From positions 1 to 41,852 of IMG/VR virus record IMGVR_UViG_3300046485_000029: a stretch of 41,852 bases of DNA, one strand, 5' to 3'. The DNA comes from a virus. Both the position numbers and the translations under genes were made by a program. This document shows, piece by piece, positions 7,812 through 15,354 of this stretch; position 1 is the first letter of the stretch, and the number at the start of each line of letters is the position of its first letter. Under the pieces are notes generated by a model that did not search any database, was not told the origin of the DNA, and worked only from the letters and a program-made list of their open reading frames with translations.

Positions 7812-10450
7812 TGAGCGGCGCTAAAACCCAATCCACTCAGACCAAGCCCGAATATTCCGGCCTCGCAATCCAGACGAGCGCGAAGGGCGTCCCGGTCACG
7901 ATTCTTTATGGCACCAATCGCATAAGCAATAACATGATCTGGTACGGCAACTTTCAGGCGATCCCCCATACCGATCCGCAGGCGAGTGGCGGCAAGGGAG
8001 GTGGTAAACCTCAGGGGAATGTCACCTATACCTATACGACCGGCGTACAGCTCGGCCTCTGTGCCGGACCTATCAATCAGGTAGTCTCCATATTCGACAG
8101 CAGCAATAAAACTACCTACAGCCCGGCTGCTCTCGGCTTCTCAATCTACCCAGGATCTTCAACTCAAAATCCCGATGCGTGGTTGTCAGGCTTCGCTCCT
8201 TCTCAAGCTCTCGCGTATCGAGGCCTGGCAAATGCAATCTGCGGGAATTTCGATCTGGGGAACAGCGACAACATGCCCGATTTGTCATTTGAAGTGCAGG
8301 GGTTGCTGACATCGGGCGGTAATCTGGACGTGAACCCGGCGGATATGATTCTGGATCTTCTGCCTAATCCGATCATGGGCGCGAACTATCCTATCGGCAA
8401 CATTGCGGCGCTGACACAATTTAAGAATTACTGCCAGGCACTGGGGCTGCTCATCTCTCCGGTGATAGACTCACAGACAGCGGCTAGGGATACCCTTCAG
8501 TCGATCCTCAAATGCTGCAATGCAGGCGTTCAGGAATCCGGCGGCGTTCTCAATATCCTTCCTTATGAACTTTCCAGCGTCACCGGCAACGGCGCGACGT
8601 TCACTCCTCAGACTCCGCAATTCAATCTCACGGACAATGACTTTCTCTCGCAGGATAATGAGCCTCCGATAAAGATCACGAGAAAGCGGCCGGCCGACAC
8701 GTACAACCAGATCAGCGTCGAGTATGTCGAACGCAGCAACCAATACAATCCGGATATCGCAACTTACGAGGATCTGAGCATGATCCGTCAGTATGGGGTG
8801 CGACCCGCAGGAGTCGAGACAGCGCACTTCTTCACCTCCGCAGCGCCAGCGCTGATTGCTGCAAAAACGCTTGGGGCAAGACAGCATATTCGAAACACTT
8901 ACGAATTCACTCTCGGATGGAAGTATATCTGCCTCGATACTATGGACATCGTAACGCTGACTGACCCAGCCCTCGGTCTGAATCAACAATGGGTACGGAT
9001 AACAGATATAGAGGAAAATGAGAACGGAGACCTGGCCATTACCGCAGAGGATTGTCTGCAGGTAGGATGGACGATCCCGGGGGCGCAGCAGACTCATATG
9101 GGCGCAGCACCCGATCAGAACGGCCTGAGTCCTAACTGCTATGCTCCGGTGATCTTCGAGCCGCCGACGCCTCTCTGTGCATCTCCGAATGCTCCCGAAG
9201 TGTGGATCGGGCTGAATGGTCCGGATCTCTGGGGCGGCGCTTATATTTGGTTATCACTGGACGGCACGAACTATAAGAGCATCGGCGTCATAAACGGAAG
9301 ATGCCGGACGGGATCGCTTACCGCGCAGCTGCCCTCTGGAAATCCGACTGATAATACGAATACGCTTTCAGTCTTGCTTGACGGAAATAATCAGCAACTG
9401 GTGAGCTCATCATCTGCCGAATTAAACGCCCTGATTCCGCTCTATTACGTCGATGGCGAGCTTCTATGTGCTCAGACGGCTACATTGACCGCACTAAAAG
9501 CATACAACCTCACAACGATGCTCAGGGGCTGCTATGGTACGGCTATCGCATCTCATGCGGCAGCGTCACGTTTCGCAAGACTCGATAATGCGATCTTCAA
9601 ATACCAGGCCCCTGCTCAATATGCCGGCCGGAAGTTCTATCTCAAATTCCAGAGCTTTAACATATACGGAGCCGGAGTCCAGGATATCAGCACGCTCAAT
9701 CCCTACACCTACACTTTCGTCGGCATGGCATATTCTGCGGTCCAAGGCAATACGGCACCCGTAACGGTGCCGGCGGGCGGCCTGCAGATGAATTATCAGT
9801 ATCCTTTCCCGCTCGTCCCGATGATCGTGCCGACGATCTTGAACCCGCAGCAGAATGACAGCTGGGCCGCCACGAACATCACTAAGACAGGCTTCATGCT
9901 TTATGCGCTGAATTACTCGGCCGCATTTACCAGCTTCCTTTCGGGCGGCTCGGCCACAGCTGATTCGTCTAATGGATCCAACACGCCAGGCTATGCTGTC
10001 GACGGAAGCCTTGTCACCTACTGGCAACCGTCAGGATCCTTCCCTCACTGGTGGAAGTATGATCTGGGCGCTGGCATCACCAAGACGGCCCGGGCTTTAA
10101 ATTTAAGCGTGCCTCCACTGACCACGGCTGCGACCTTCACCCTGGAAGGCTCTGCGACGGGTGCTTTCTCCGGTGAGCAGTCCATCATATTAACTGCAAC
10201 GATGCCTGTTAATGCTTTGAATCAGACCTATCAATGGTATTTCGCCAATGTGGTCGCCTTCCGCTATTACCGGCTGAATTTCACGACCGGCGATGCAACG
10301 CTTGCAATGGAGGAAGTCAATCTACTGGATGGTCCTCTCAGCGTCTCGCGGATCATGAACTGGTTAGCAGCAGCCACGGTAGCGACTCAGACACAATCTA
10401 GCGGAGCTGGATACGGAACTACACCATACGGAACATCTTACGGAAATTAA
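7811..10450 (+). CDS. Large tail hub / host-specificity protein (GTA gp15-like) with F5/8-type C domain
   Basis: This 879-aa protein follows the peptidase with a TAATG overlap, where the central baseplate and receptor-binding protein is expected. The N-terminal half resembles the phage-tail-3/GTA gp15 hub family (GAKTQSTQ start, V-P-x-T-I-L-Y-G-T-N-R-I near residue 30, tail-hub beta domains near 290-430). Residues about 715-830 look like an F5/8 type C (discoidin) sugar-binding module: AVDGS…TYWQPSG…WKYDLG and a FRYYRLNF ending. That would give carbohydrate recognition on the host surface. The C-terminus ends in a Tyr/Gly-rich stretch. Confidence 0.82.
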   Translation: MSGAKTQSTQTKPEYSGLAIQTSAKGVPVTILYGTNRISNNMIWYGNFQAIPHTDPQASGGKGGGKPQGNVTYTYTTGVQLGLCAGPINQVVSIFDSSNKTTYSPAALGFSIYPGSSTQNPDAWLSGFAPSQALAYRGLANAICGNFDLGNSDNMPDLSFEVQGLLTSGGNLDVNPADMILDLLPNPIMGANYPIGNIAALTQFKNYCQALGLLISPVIDSQTAARDTLQSILKCCNAGVQESGGVLNILPYELSSVTGNGATFTPQTPQFNLTDNDFLSQDNEPPIKITRKRPADTYNQISVEYVERSNQYNPDIATYEDLSMIRQYGVRPAGVETAHFFTSAAPALIAAKTLGARQHIRNTYEFTLGWKYICLDTMDIVTLTDPALGLNQQWVRITDIEENENGDLAITAEDCLQVGWTIPGAQQTHMGAAPDQNGLSPNCYAPVIFEPPTPLCASPNAPEVWIGLNGPDLWGGAYIWLSLDGTNYKSIGVINGRCRTGSLTAQLPSGNPTDNTNTLSVLLDGNNQQLVSSSSAELNALIPLYYVDGELLCAQTATLTALKAYNLTTMLRGCYGTAIASHAAASRFARLDNAIFKYQAPAQYAGRKFYLKFQSFNIYGAGVQDISTLNPYTYTFVGMAYSAVQGNTAPVTVPAGGLQMNYQYPFPLVPMIVPTILNPQQNDSWAATNITKTGFMLYALNYSAAFTSFLSGGSATADSSNGSNTPGYAVDGSLVTYWQPSGSFPHWWKYDLGAGITKTARALNLSVPPLTTAATFTLEGSATGAFSGEQSIILTATMPVNALNQTYQWYFANVVAFRYYRLNFTTGDATLAMEEVNLLDGPLSVSRIMNWLAAATVATQTQSSGAGYGTTPYGTSYGN

Positions 10451-10460
10451 AGGAGGATAT

Positions 10461-11300
10461 ATGAATCAACTTATGAAGCGAATCGGCCTCATGCTGTCAA
10501 CTCTAACGCTTATTTTACTCTTAACGTCCACGCTCTTTGCCGGATCCTATACAAGTATTGGATACTACGAACCGGCAGCCGGTGAAAGCAGCTATGCCAT
10601 TACTTTCAATGCGAACTTTGACAAGGCGGATCAACTAGCTCAGGGCTGGGTCAGCACGAATTGGGCCTACACATATGTTTCCTCAACAAGTTATACCATC
10701 ACCGGAGACAAGACTTCCTACATTGCTGTCGGATATCCCATTAAAGCAATGCTCGGTGTAACTCCAGTGACCAGCACGATTACTGCTGTTAGTTATTCTA
10801 GCCCGAACACCACGGTCTCGATCGCTAATGCAGTCCTTACCAACGCCCTGACGACCGTCATGCATGCAATTCCTATGCGGCTAACGATTCTTCCGAAGGT
10901 CGCTGTCAGCGCCACAGATACGACGGCTGACTATCTATATCCTAAGCTCGTCGCCGGAACTAACATCACGCTGACGAAGCAGAACGTGGGCGGCAATGAG
11001 AACGTCAAGATCGATGCTGCCAGCGCGGTGACTGGCGGCGCAAACCTTGGGAGTGGCCAGATCATATTTAAGATGCTATCTGGTAACACGCTTCAATTCT
11101 ACAATCTTAAAATCGGCAATCCGAACGGGTCCTATCCGGACTCAAATCTCTGCTGCCTGTTTAATCGAAGCGCGATTACTCTCGTCGGAAGCGACGTCAC
11201 TATCACCACATACCACGGAACCAACCCATCGATCACCGATGTTTACGGGAATACCTGCGGATCATGGGGTCCTACTCTTTGCGCAAGCGGCGGCGGATAA
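10461..11300 (+). CDS. Exported fibre-like protein
   Basis: The protein is 279 aa with a clear Sec signal peptide (MNQLMKR, about 16 hydrophobic residues, cleavage near LFAGS). The mature protein is Thr/Ser/Asn-rich. It contains the phrase VAGTNITLTKQ…ENVKIDA, which is common in phage tail fibres, and ends in a short Cys/Gly-rich tail. The AAAGGAGG site is strong. It is the third gene in the tail region whose product carries an export signal. It could be a fibre that reaches the virion in an unusual way, or a protein placed on the host surface. No catalytic motif is seen. Confidence 0.65.
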   Translation: MNQLMKRIGLMLSTLTLILLLTSTLFAGSYTSIGYYEPAAGESSYAITFNANFDKADQLAQGWVSTNWAYTYVSSTSYTITGDKTSYIAVGYPIKAMLGVTPVTSTITAVSYSSPNTTVSIANAVLTNALTTVMHAIPMRLTILPKVAVSATDTTADYLYPKLVAGTNITLTKQNVGGNENVKIDAASAVTGGANLGSGQIIFKMLSGNTLQFYNLKIGNPNGSYPDSNLCCLFNRSAITLVGSDVTITTYHGTNPSITDVYGNTCGSWGPTLCASGGG

Positions 11301-11332
11301 GGCTTAAAAACTACGAAAAGGGAGACGAAGGG

Positions 11333-11803
11333 GTGAGCGCACGTGAAGAGGATAAAAGCAATTTTAGAACATCCGTAAGCCGTCAGAACTGTATCGATCG
11401 CGGGTGTGAAGATTGGAAGGAGGGTGTCAATAAGGATATCTGCTCTATCCTCCACCCAAAAGAGGGCGCAATAGCGGGCGTCCATAACCGGATCAGCAAT
11501 CTAATGTGGAAGGGGCTAGTAATAATCTCCACGCTCGTTACGGCTTTCTTTGTTTTTTATACGTGGGATACGAACAGTATGAAAACTGTTCAACATGAAG
11601 TAAATGCCGTGCAGGATGTAGCCATTAAGCGGCACGATGAGTTTATCGAGAAAATGTACGTCAAGCAGGATGATATGTATAGATTGCTCTTGTCTCACAA
11701 CGATACGGCACCTCGCATGCCCTCTAAGGCGTTACGTGAATACAGGCAGGCTCCAGAGATGTCCCACGAAGGCGTTGACAAGATAACGAGGCAGGGGAAA
11801 TGA
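11333..11803 (+). CDS. Single-pass membrane protein of the lysis region
   Basis: The product is 156 aa from GTG 11333, chosen because AAAAGGGAGA lies about 8 bases upstream and the longer in-frame ATG overlaps the preceding gene. The N-terminal half is charged with two Cys. One membrane segment (LVIISTLVTAFFVFYTW) lies near residues 65-82. The C-terminal part is coiled-coil-prone and then basic. The gene overlaps the endolysin start as ATGA, so it could be a holin or spanin-like component. The topology (about 65 residues before a single segment) is not that of a standard holin, so the role stays open. Confidence 0.55.
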   Translation: MSAREEDKSNFRTSVSRQNCIDRGCEDWKEGVNKDICSILHPKEGAIAGVHNRISNLMWKGLVIISTLVTAFFVFYTWDTNSMKTVQHEVNAVQDVAIKRHDEFIEKMYVKQDDMYRLLLSHNDTAPRMPSKALREYRQAPEMSHEGVDKITRQGK

Positions 11804-12285
11804 GACGCGATATCGACAAACCGTTCTATGCGCTGAATCCAGCGGAGATAATAGCCCTCATAGCCGATGCGGAGGCAAGAGGAGAGGAAGAAGCGGGCGA
11901 GATTGCAGTGATGTGGACGATTAAGAACCGGACCATTGCGGGCCACTGGTTTCTCGACAAGGAACTAGTCGCGGCTGGCTTATCTACTTTTCATGCGGTC
12001 GCACTTAAAAACGGCATCCCGAAGAATTGCACGATTCCAGTCTATCAGTATTCCTGCCTGAAGGATGGCACACCAGATCGTGCTCACATGATGAAAATAG
12101 CGCTAAATCCGGAAAGGGATAAATTACTCTTCGTCGACATTGCGTGGAGTGTCATAAATGGCGAGATCCCGGACCCGACAAAAGGGGCCACTTATTACTA
12201 TAATCCTGACCTCTGCACCCCGTTCTGGGCTTCTACGTTCATGGAGACGGCAATGATTGGGCATCACCGGTTCGAGCGCCCATGA
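11800..12285 (+). CDS. SleB/Hydrolase_2-type cell wall hydrolase (endolysin)
   Basis: This 161-aa protein is the probable endolysin. The family pattern runs from I-A-D-A-E-A-R-G-E…G-E-I-A-V-M-W-T-I-K-N-R (residues about 22-48, with the catalytic-type Glu in EARGEEE) to an QYSCL motif near residue 76 and a GATYYYNP motif near 133. Family members (PF07486) cleave the glycan strand of peptidoglycan. There is no signal peptide, so release would need a holin. ATGA overlaps the membrane-protein gene upstream and the 53-aa gene downstream. Confidence 0.85.
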   Translation: MRRDIDKPFYALNPAEIIALIADAEARGEEEAGEIAVMWTIKNRTIAGHWFLDKELVAAGLSTFHAVALKNGIPKNCTIPVYQYSCLKDGTPDRAHMMKIALNPERDKLLFVDIAWSVINGEIPDPTKGATYYYNPDLCTPFWASTFMETAMIGHHRFERP

Positions 12286-12443
12286 TAAAACACGCGATGA
12301 CCTTCGACGAGTTCCGGAAGGCGCGAATCAAGCGGGCGGCTAAGTGCAACAAGACGATCACGAAGCTTTGCGAACCGGAAAGGCACTTTCTATGTGAGGC
12401 GTGCTATGAGCATGTTGTCGTAGAACAGTTAAACCAAAAATGA
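12282..12443 (+). CDS. Small Cys-rich protein (53 aa)
   Basis: The start overlaps the endolysin stop as ATGATAA, so translation is probably coupled. The protein is basic at the N-terminus (FRKARIKRAAK) and then has four cysteines in the order C22, C30, C38, C41, spaced C-x7-C-x7-C-x2-C, which could bind one zinc ion. The gene runs from coupling to coupling with the intergenic space fully used, which supports it. The family was not recognised. A role with the phosphatase encoded next is only suggested by position. Confidence 0.6.
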   Translation: MIKHAMTFDEFRKARIKRAAKCNKTITKLCEPERHFLCEACYEHVVVEQLNQK

Positions 12444-12450
12444 GGGGGAC

Positions 12451-12903
12451 ATGAGCTATGACATAACACTTGTCGACAAAGGCTTCTGGCGTTCCCCGAG
12501 GCCTACGAAAGATCAGCTAGAACTCTGGAAGCGCCTCTATGGTATCGCAAGCGTCCTGAATCTCGAAGGGGATGCACCGGACGCGGTTGGTTGCGAAAAG
12601 GGTATGTGCGATCAACTCCATATAGATGAGTCTTACATTGCCATGAGCGGAGTCCAGAGGCCCTCTGCTAACGCACTACGTGAAGCGGTCAACTTCATTC
12701 AAATAGAGCAGGCAACCAATACGCCCGTTCTTGTGCATTGTTTGCATGGAGTGGATCGGACAGGAATGGTCTGTGCGGCTTATCGGATTGTCAAGCAAGG
12801 GTGGACAGTTGAGCAGGCGTGGGCTGAGGCCTTAGCTAAAGGGATGCACCGGATATATTTTTGGTGGAAGAACTCACTAGAAGAACTGAAAGGAGGGAAT
12901 TGA
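12451..12903 (+). CDS. Dual-specificity / tyrosine protein phosphatase
   Basis: This 150-aa protein has the complete Cys-phosphatase P-loop HCLHGVDRTG, with Cys97 as nucleophile and Arg103 binding phosphate (H-C-x5-R). The N-terminal part (GFWRSPRPT…LNLEGD) matches the compact dual-specificity class, and a short W-rich helix ends the protein. It would remove phosphate from Tyr or Ser/Thr of a host or phage protein in the cytoplasm; no signal peptide is seen. The GAGGGGG site is strong. It lies between lysis-type genes, a curious place for a signalling enzyme. Confidence 0.85.
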   Translation: MSYDITLVDKGFWRSPRPTKDQLELWKRLYGIASVLNLEGDAPDAVGCEKGMCDQLHIDESYIAMSGVQRPSANALREAVNFIQIEQATNTPVLVHCLHGVDRTGMVCAAYRIVKQGWTVEQAWAEALAKGMHRIYFWWKNSLEELKGGN

Positions 12904-12904
12904 A

Positions 12905-13237
12905 ATGACAGGACTTGAAGCTTTTTTAGCCTCACTGTTTACGCCGGACAATTTCAAGGAGCTTATCGGGATTACGTTTCTGGTGCTCTGGCTATGGTCA
13001 GAGAAATTGTCTTATAGCAATAAGACGTGTGCCAATGGAGTAATCCAGCGGTTTGCACCGCTCGTTAAGGCGATTGGTGAAAAGATGGCTCCGCCGGTGA
13101 TTGTGAAATGTCTCGAGACGTTCGAGGCGTCACAAACAAAGACGGTCACCGCGACTCAGGCGACTACTGAAGTGCCGACGACAGTCACCACTATCGATTC
13201 GTCATCGGTCAGCAATATAACGAAAGAGACGCCCTGA
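12905..13237 (+). CDS. Small membrane protein, holin candidate
   Basis: This 110-aa protein has one hydrophobic segment (LIGITFLVLWLW) at about residues 20-32, an amphipathic middle and a Thr/Val/Ser-rich tail. AAAGGAGGGAATTG precedes the ATG, and only one base separates it from the phosphatase stop. The following gene starts right after its TGA. Being small, membrane-bound and near the endolysin, it is a candidate for holin or antiholin, but a single segment and a long polar tail also allow other roles. The family was not recognised. Confidence 0.55.
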   Translation: MTGLEAFLASLFTPDNFKELIGITFLVLWLWSEKLSYSNKTCANGVIQRFAPLVKAIGEKMAPPVIVKCLETFEASQTKTVTATQATTEVPTTVTTIDSSSVSNITKETP

Positions 13238-13810
13238 ATGACGACCGAAGAAGAAGCGAAGATTATGCACGACCGCATGACTCCGACAGCGGATGAACTG
13301 GCAAGATCGGCACGCGAGGCACCGCCGGGGACAGAGACGGCGAGTGAGACCTTTAACGAGGTAGTGGCTCATTTTGAGCCAGCGGTAGAGATACCGAACG
13401 TAATAACATTCAAGACAGACTTATTAGGAGGCAACATGGCTTTAAAGGACAGTATTCTTTCAATCTTCGGTTTAATCTTCAACTTGGCCCCGACGCTTTT
13501 GGGAATCTTTGCAGCTAAAAGCAGCGTAACTCCGATTGTCGGTGCCTTAGCCCCGTTCATTCCGAAAGTTATGGAATCGGCTCAGGTGATTCTTAGCGAT
13601 CAGCCCGGCGATGTTAAGGCAAAGGCGGGGATTATGGCGCTTGGTACGCTTGTAGACGCAGGAGTAATCGTTTCAGCGGGCGGCCAGAAGCATACGATGG
13701 AAGAGTTCAAGGTTGCATTGCCCGCTATTCAGGAGACCTTCACGGAGATTGTCAATGCGGTAAAGGTTACGGCTGCACCTGTTGATACCATGACACAGGG
13801 CGCCGCTTAA
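13238..13810 (+). CDS. Membrane protein with an internal in-frame start
   Basis: The full reading is 190 aa and begins directly after the previous stop with only a weak ribosome site. An internal ATG at 13436 is preceded by TTAGGAGGC and would give a 124-aa protein. The internal form opens with a hydrophobic segment (FGLIFNLAPTLLGIFAA) and has further hydrophobic stretches (IVGALAPFIP, LGTLVDAGVIV). The first 66 residues are acidic and soluble. The short form is probably the main product. It may be a holin; the long form, with a polar extension, could modulate it. This is inference. Confidence 0.6.
   Translation: MTTEEEAKIMHDRMTPTADELARSAREAPPGTETASETFNEVVAHFEPAVEIPNVITFKTDLLGGNMALKDSILSIFGLIFNLAPTLLGIFAAKSSVTPIVGALAPFIPKVMESAQVILSDQPGDVKAKAGIMALGTLVDAGVIVSAGGQKHTMEEFKVALPAIQETFTEIVNAVKVTAAPVDTMTQGAA
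13436..13810 (+). CDS. Internal-start form of the 13238 membrane protein (124 aa)
   Basis: The AGGAGG site sits 5 bases before ATG 13436, far better than anything before 13238. The product begins MALKD and goes straight into a hydrophobic stretch. If both starts are used, the pair resembles the dual-start logic of lambda S, though with a much longer extension. Confidence 0.55.
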   Translation: MALKDSILSIFGLIFNLAPTLLGIFAAKSSVTPIVGALAPFIPKVMESAQVILSDQPGDVKAKAGIMALGTLVDAGVIVSAGGQKHTMEEFKVALPAIQETFTEIVNAVKVTAAPVDTMTQGAA

Positions 13811-13913
13811 CTCTGTGACCGAACAGTGACCGTCAAGGGGTGGAATAGAGTGGATTGAGGGGAAACTGGGCACTCTAAGAACAAATAATATCAATGGGTT
13901 AGGTGCCGAATAG

Positions 13914-13963
13914 CTCGCTTGGGGTGCGAGAGGCCGTCCGTTCAAATCGGATCGCCCCGACCA
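13914..13963 (+). other. attP core: 3' half of a tRNA-Pro(GGG)
   Basis: From 13914 the sequence folds as an anticodon arm (CTCGC, loop TTGGGGT, GCGAG; anticodon GGG with G37, as in tRNA-Pro). It continues as a short variable region, a T arm (GTCCG, loop TTCAAAT, CGGAT), the acceptor 3' strand CGCCCCG, discriminator A and CCA. The D arm and the matching 5' acceptor strand (CGGGGCG) are absent upstream, so this is not a working tRNA. A tRNA 3' half near the integrase gene is the classic attP that restores the host tRNA on integration. The exact crossover point cannot be seen. Confidence 0.85.
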
Positions 13964-13971
13964 ATTAGGAG

Positions 13972-14000
13972 AAGGGTTTGCTGGATTTCAGCAAACCCTT
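13972..14000 (+). terminator. Rho-independent terminator after the tRNA-Pro fragment
   Basis: A perfect 12-bp stem (AAGGGTTTGCTG with CAGCAAACCCTT, loop GATTT) is followed by TCTTTTTG. It lies 8 bases after the CCA, as host tRNA terminators do. It was probably picked up with the tRNA 3' end, and it also ends rightward transcription from the lysis genes. Confidence 0.85.
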
Positions 14001-14020
14001 TCTTTTTGTCCTGTGGCCGA

Positions 14021-14049
14021 TTGGTGACTATGGACATTTTTTCTATTAT
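14021..14049 (+). promoter_or_regulatory. Possible sigma-70 promoter
   Basis: TTGGTG (14021-14026) and TATTAT (14044-14049) are 17 bases apart in an AT-rich stretch, about 16 bases before ATG 14066. The -35 is weak. Confidence 0.35.
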
Positions 14050-14065
14050 ATTATATGCTTAGAAA

Positions 14066-14338
14066 ATGGGTACCGCCGCTGGCACATATTCGAAGTCAAT
14101 TAAACCACTGACGATTGACGATCTCCTCGAATGGGAGGAAATGCTAAAAGACCAGTTAGCTGATAGGATGCGAGATCTGGGATTCGATCCAGAGAGGGGC
14201 GCTCTTTTACTTTTACCCGCAAGACTTAAAGAACACTTTGGAGATCAACGCTTGCCAGATTATGTGAGATATCATCGCTTTGTCGAAACCCCGACGTTGT
14301 TTAATCCATTGCTTCTTCATCTAACAACTCCACAGTAG
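14066..14338 (+). CDS. Hypothetical 90-aa protein between attP and integrase
   Basis: The reading frame starts with ATG and has a possible promoter just upstream, but there is no good ribosome site. The sequence is helical and charged (TIDDLLEWEEMLKDQL…), with the composition of a real soluble protein. Its last 38 bases overlap the end of the integrase gene on the other strand. It could be a directionality factor or a small early regulator, from position alone. It could also be a chance frame. Confidence 0.45.
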   Translation: MGTAAGTYSKSIKPLTIDDLLEWEEMLKDQLADRMRDLGFDPERGALLLLPARLKEHFGDQRLPDYVRYHRFVETPTLFNPLLLHLTTPQ

Positions 14339-15326
14339 TTCGCAGCTTCTCCTTTATCGCATGTAAGTATTTCTGAGTCGTCGCGATATCGGTGTGCCCC
14401 ATGATCTCCATGACACTTTTGACGTCCGCGCCCTTCATCAACGCAAGAGTCGCAAAAGTGTGACGCATCATATTCGGCGTAACCTTCTTCTTTATCCCTG
14501 CCTTCTCCGCGGCCGCCGCGAGAGCCTTTTTAACCGACTTAACCGGCTTCTCCGTATTGCTGAATACCCACGGGCCTTTCTTCTTCATATCCAGCCCCTG
14601 AAGAATCGCCAGGGCGGTTTTATTGAGCGGCACCGTGCGTTCCTGCTTCGTCTTGATTATCCATAGCGGCGGCTTCGATACTATCCTGATGATCCCCATC
14701 TCCAGATCAACGTCTTCCCACGAGAGATAGGCCAACTCTCCCGGCCTGAGACCGGTTGCTAATCCAAAGCGGACACGCTTCGGGGACATGCCCTGGCCTA
14801 AATTGTCAAGTAGGGCTTTCAATTCGTCCGGGGTAAGAAAGGCATGCTGCTTCTGGCTTTCCGGGAGCATCGGGTATTTAATCTTGATGTCCTGGACCAT
14901 ATTATGATCCTTCGCGTAATTCATGATCTTGCGCACAAGGCCGATATGGATGTTGATGGTTCTGTTGGCAAAGCCGCTGCTCTTCTTTGCGGACTGGTAC
15001 TGTTGAAGGGCTTCTGTGGAAATGTCGCTTAGGAAGTATGTGCTGAAAATAGACTTCAGGTGGATATCGTAGTCAGTCTGCTCCAGCTCATACGTGCGTG
15101 CTGATTTGGTTGTCTTGCAGTAATTGAGGTATTGGCTGGCGGCAAAGTCGAAGACCTCCGGATCCGTGAGCTGCTCGACGGTGAGCTGCTTTAGATTGTG
15201 TCGCTTGAGAAGATCGGCGGCGTGTGCCTCCGCTTCCTTCTTGGTGCCGAGGGTCTTCCGCCGGAAACGGACGCTGCCGAGATAGATATCGATGTACCAG
15301 TGCTTGCCTCGGCGGTAGACTGACAT
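14301..15326 (-). CDS. int: Tyrosine-type site-specific integrase
   Basis: The protein is 341 aa. It has an N-terminal arm-binding-like region with SVYRRGKHWYIDI, a core-binding SAM-like region (about 60-150) and a catalytic domain from about 160. Catalytic residues visible are Arg194 (GLRPGEL), Lys225 or Lys227, Arg288 and His289 (MMRHTFA), His311 (MGHTDI) and Tyr320 (TTQKYLH). The usual His of the H-x-x-R box is Asn285 here. It is the last gene of the minus-strand lysogeny operon, lies about 340 bp from attP, and should act on the tRNA-Pro site. Confidence 0.95.
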   Translation of the reverse strand: MSVYRRGKHWYIDIYLGSVRFRRKTLGTKKEAEAHAADLLKRHNLKQLTVEQLTDPEVFDFAASQYLNYCKTTKSARTYELEQTDYDIHLKSIFSTYFLSDISTEALQQYQSAKKSSGFANRTINIHIGLVRKIMNYAKDHNMVQDIKIKYPMLPESQKQHAFLTPDELKALLDNLGQGMSPKRVRFGLATGLRPGELAYLSWEDVDLEMGIIRIVSKPPLWIIKTKQERTVPLNKTALAILQGLDMKKKGPWVFSNTEKPVKSVKKALAAAAEKAGIKKKVTPNMMRHTFATLALMKGADVKSVMEIMGHTDIATTQKYLHAIKEKLRTTVELLDEEAMD

Positions 15327-15337
15327 TTAACTGCCAA

Positions 15338-15353
15338 GTGAACTATCGTTCAC
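15338..15353. promoter_or_regulatory. 16-bp palindrome between int and the 57-aa gene
   Basis: GTGAAC-TATC-GTTCAC is a perfect inverted repeat just before the integrase start. The half-site GTGAAC also occurs in the repeat cluster before 17335. It may be an operator or part of an integrase promoter region. Confidence 0.4.
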
Positions 15354-15354
15354 C

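Larger units (their letters stand above)
13815..14028. repeat. GTGAC repeats around attP, possible integrase arm-type sites
   Basis: GTGACCG occurs at 13815-13821 and 13826-13832 on one side of the tRNA-like core, and GTGAC at 14024-14028 on the other. Short repeats on both sides of a core are how tyrosine integrases place arm sites, but the motif is short and this is only a candidate. Confidence 0.25.

Noticed and set aside
8471-9097. 208-codon open frame on the minus strand in the tail hub gene
   Set aside because: It lies wholly within a well-supported gene, and its product has no recognisable pattern.
13900-13963. A functional phage tRNA-Pro gene
   Set aside because: Only the anticodon arm, T arm and 3' acceptor strand are present. 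No D arm or complementary 5' acceptor strand (CGGGGCG) lies upstream, so it is an attachment site.
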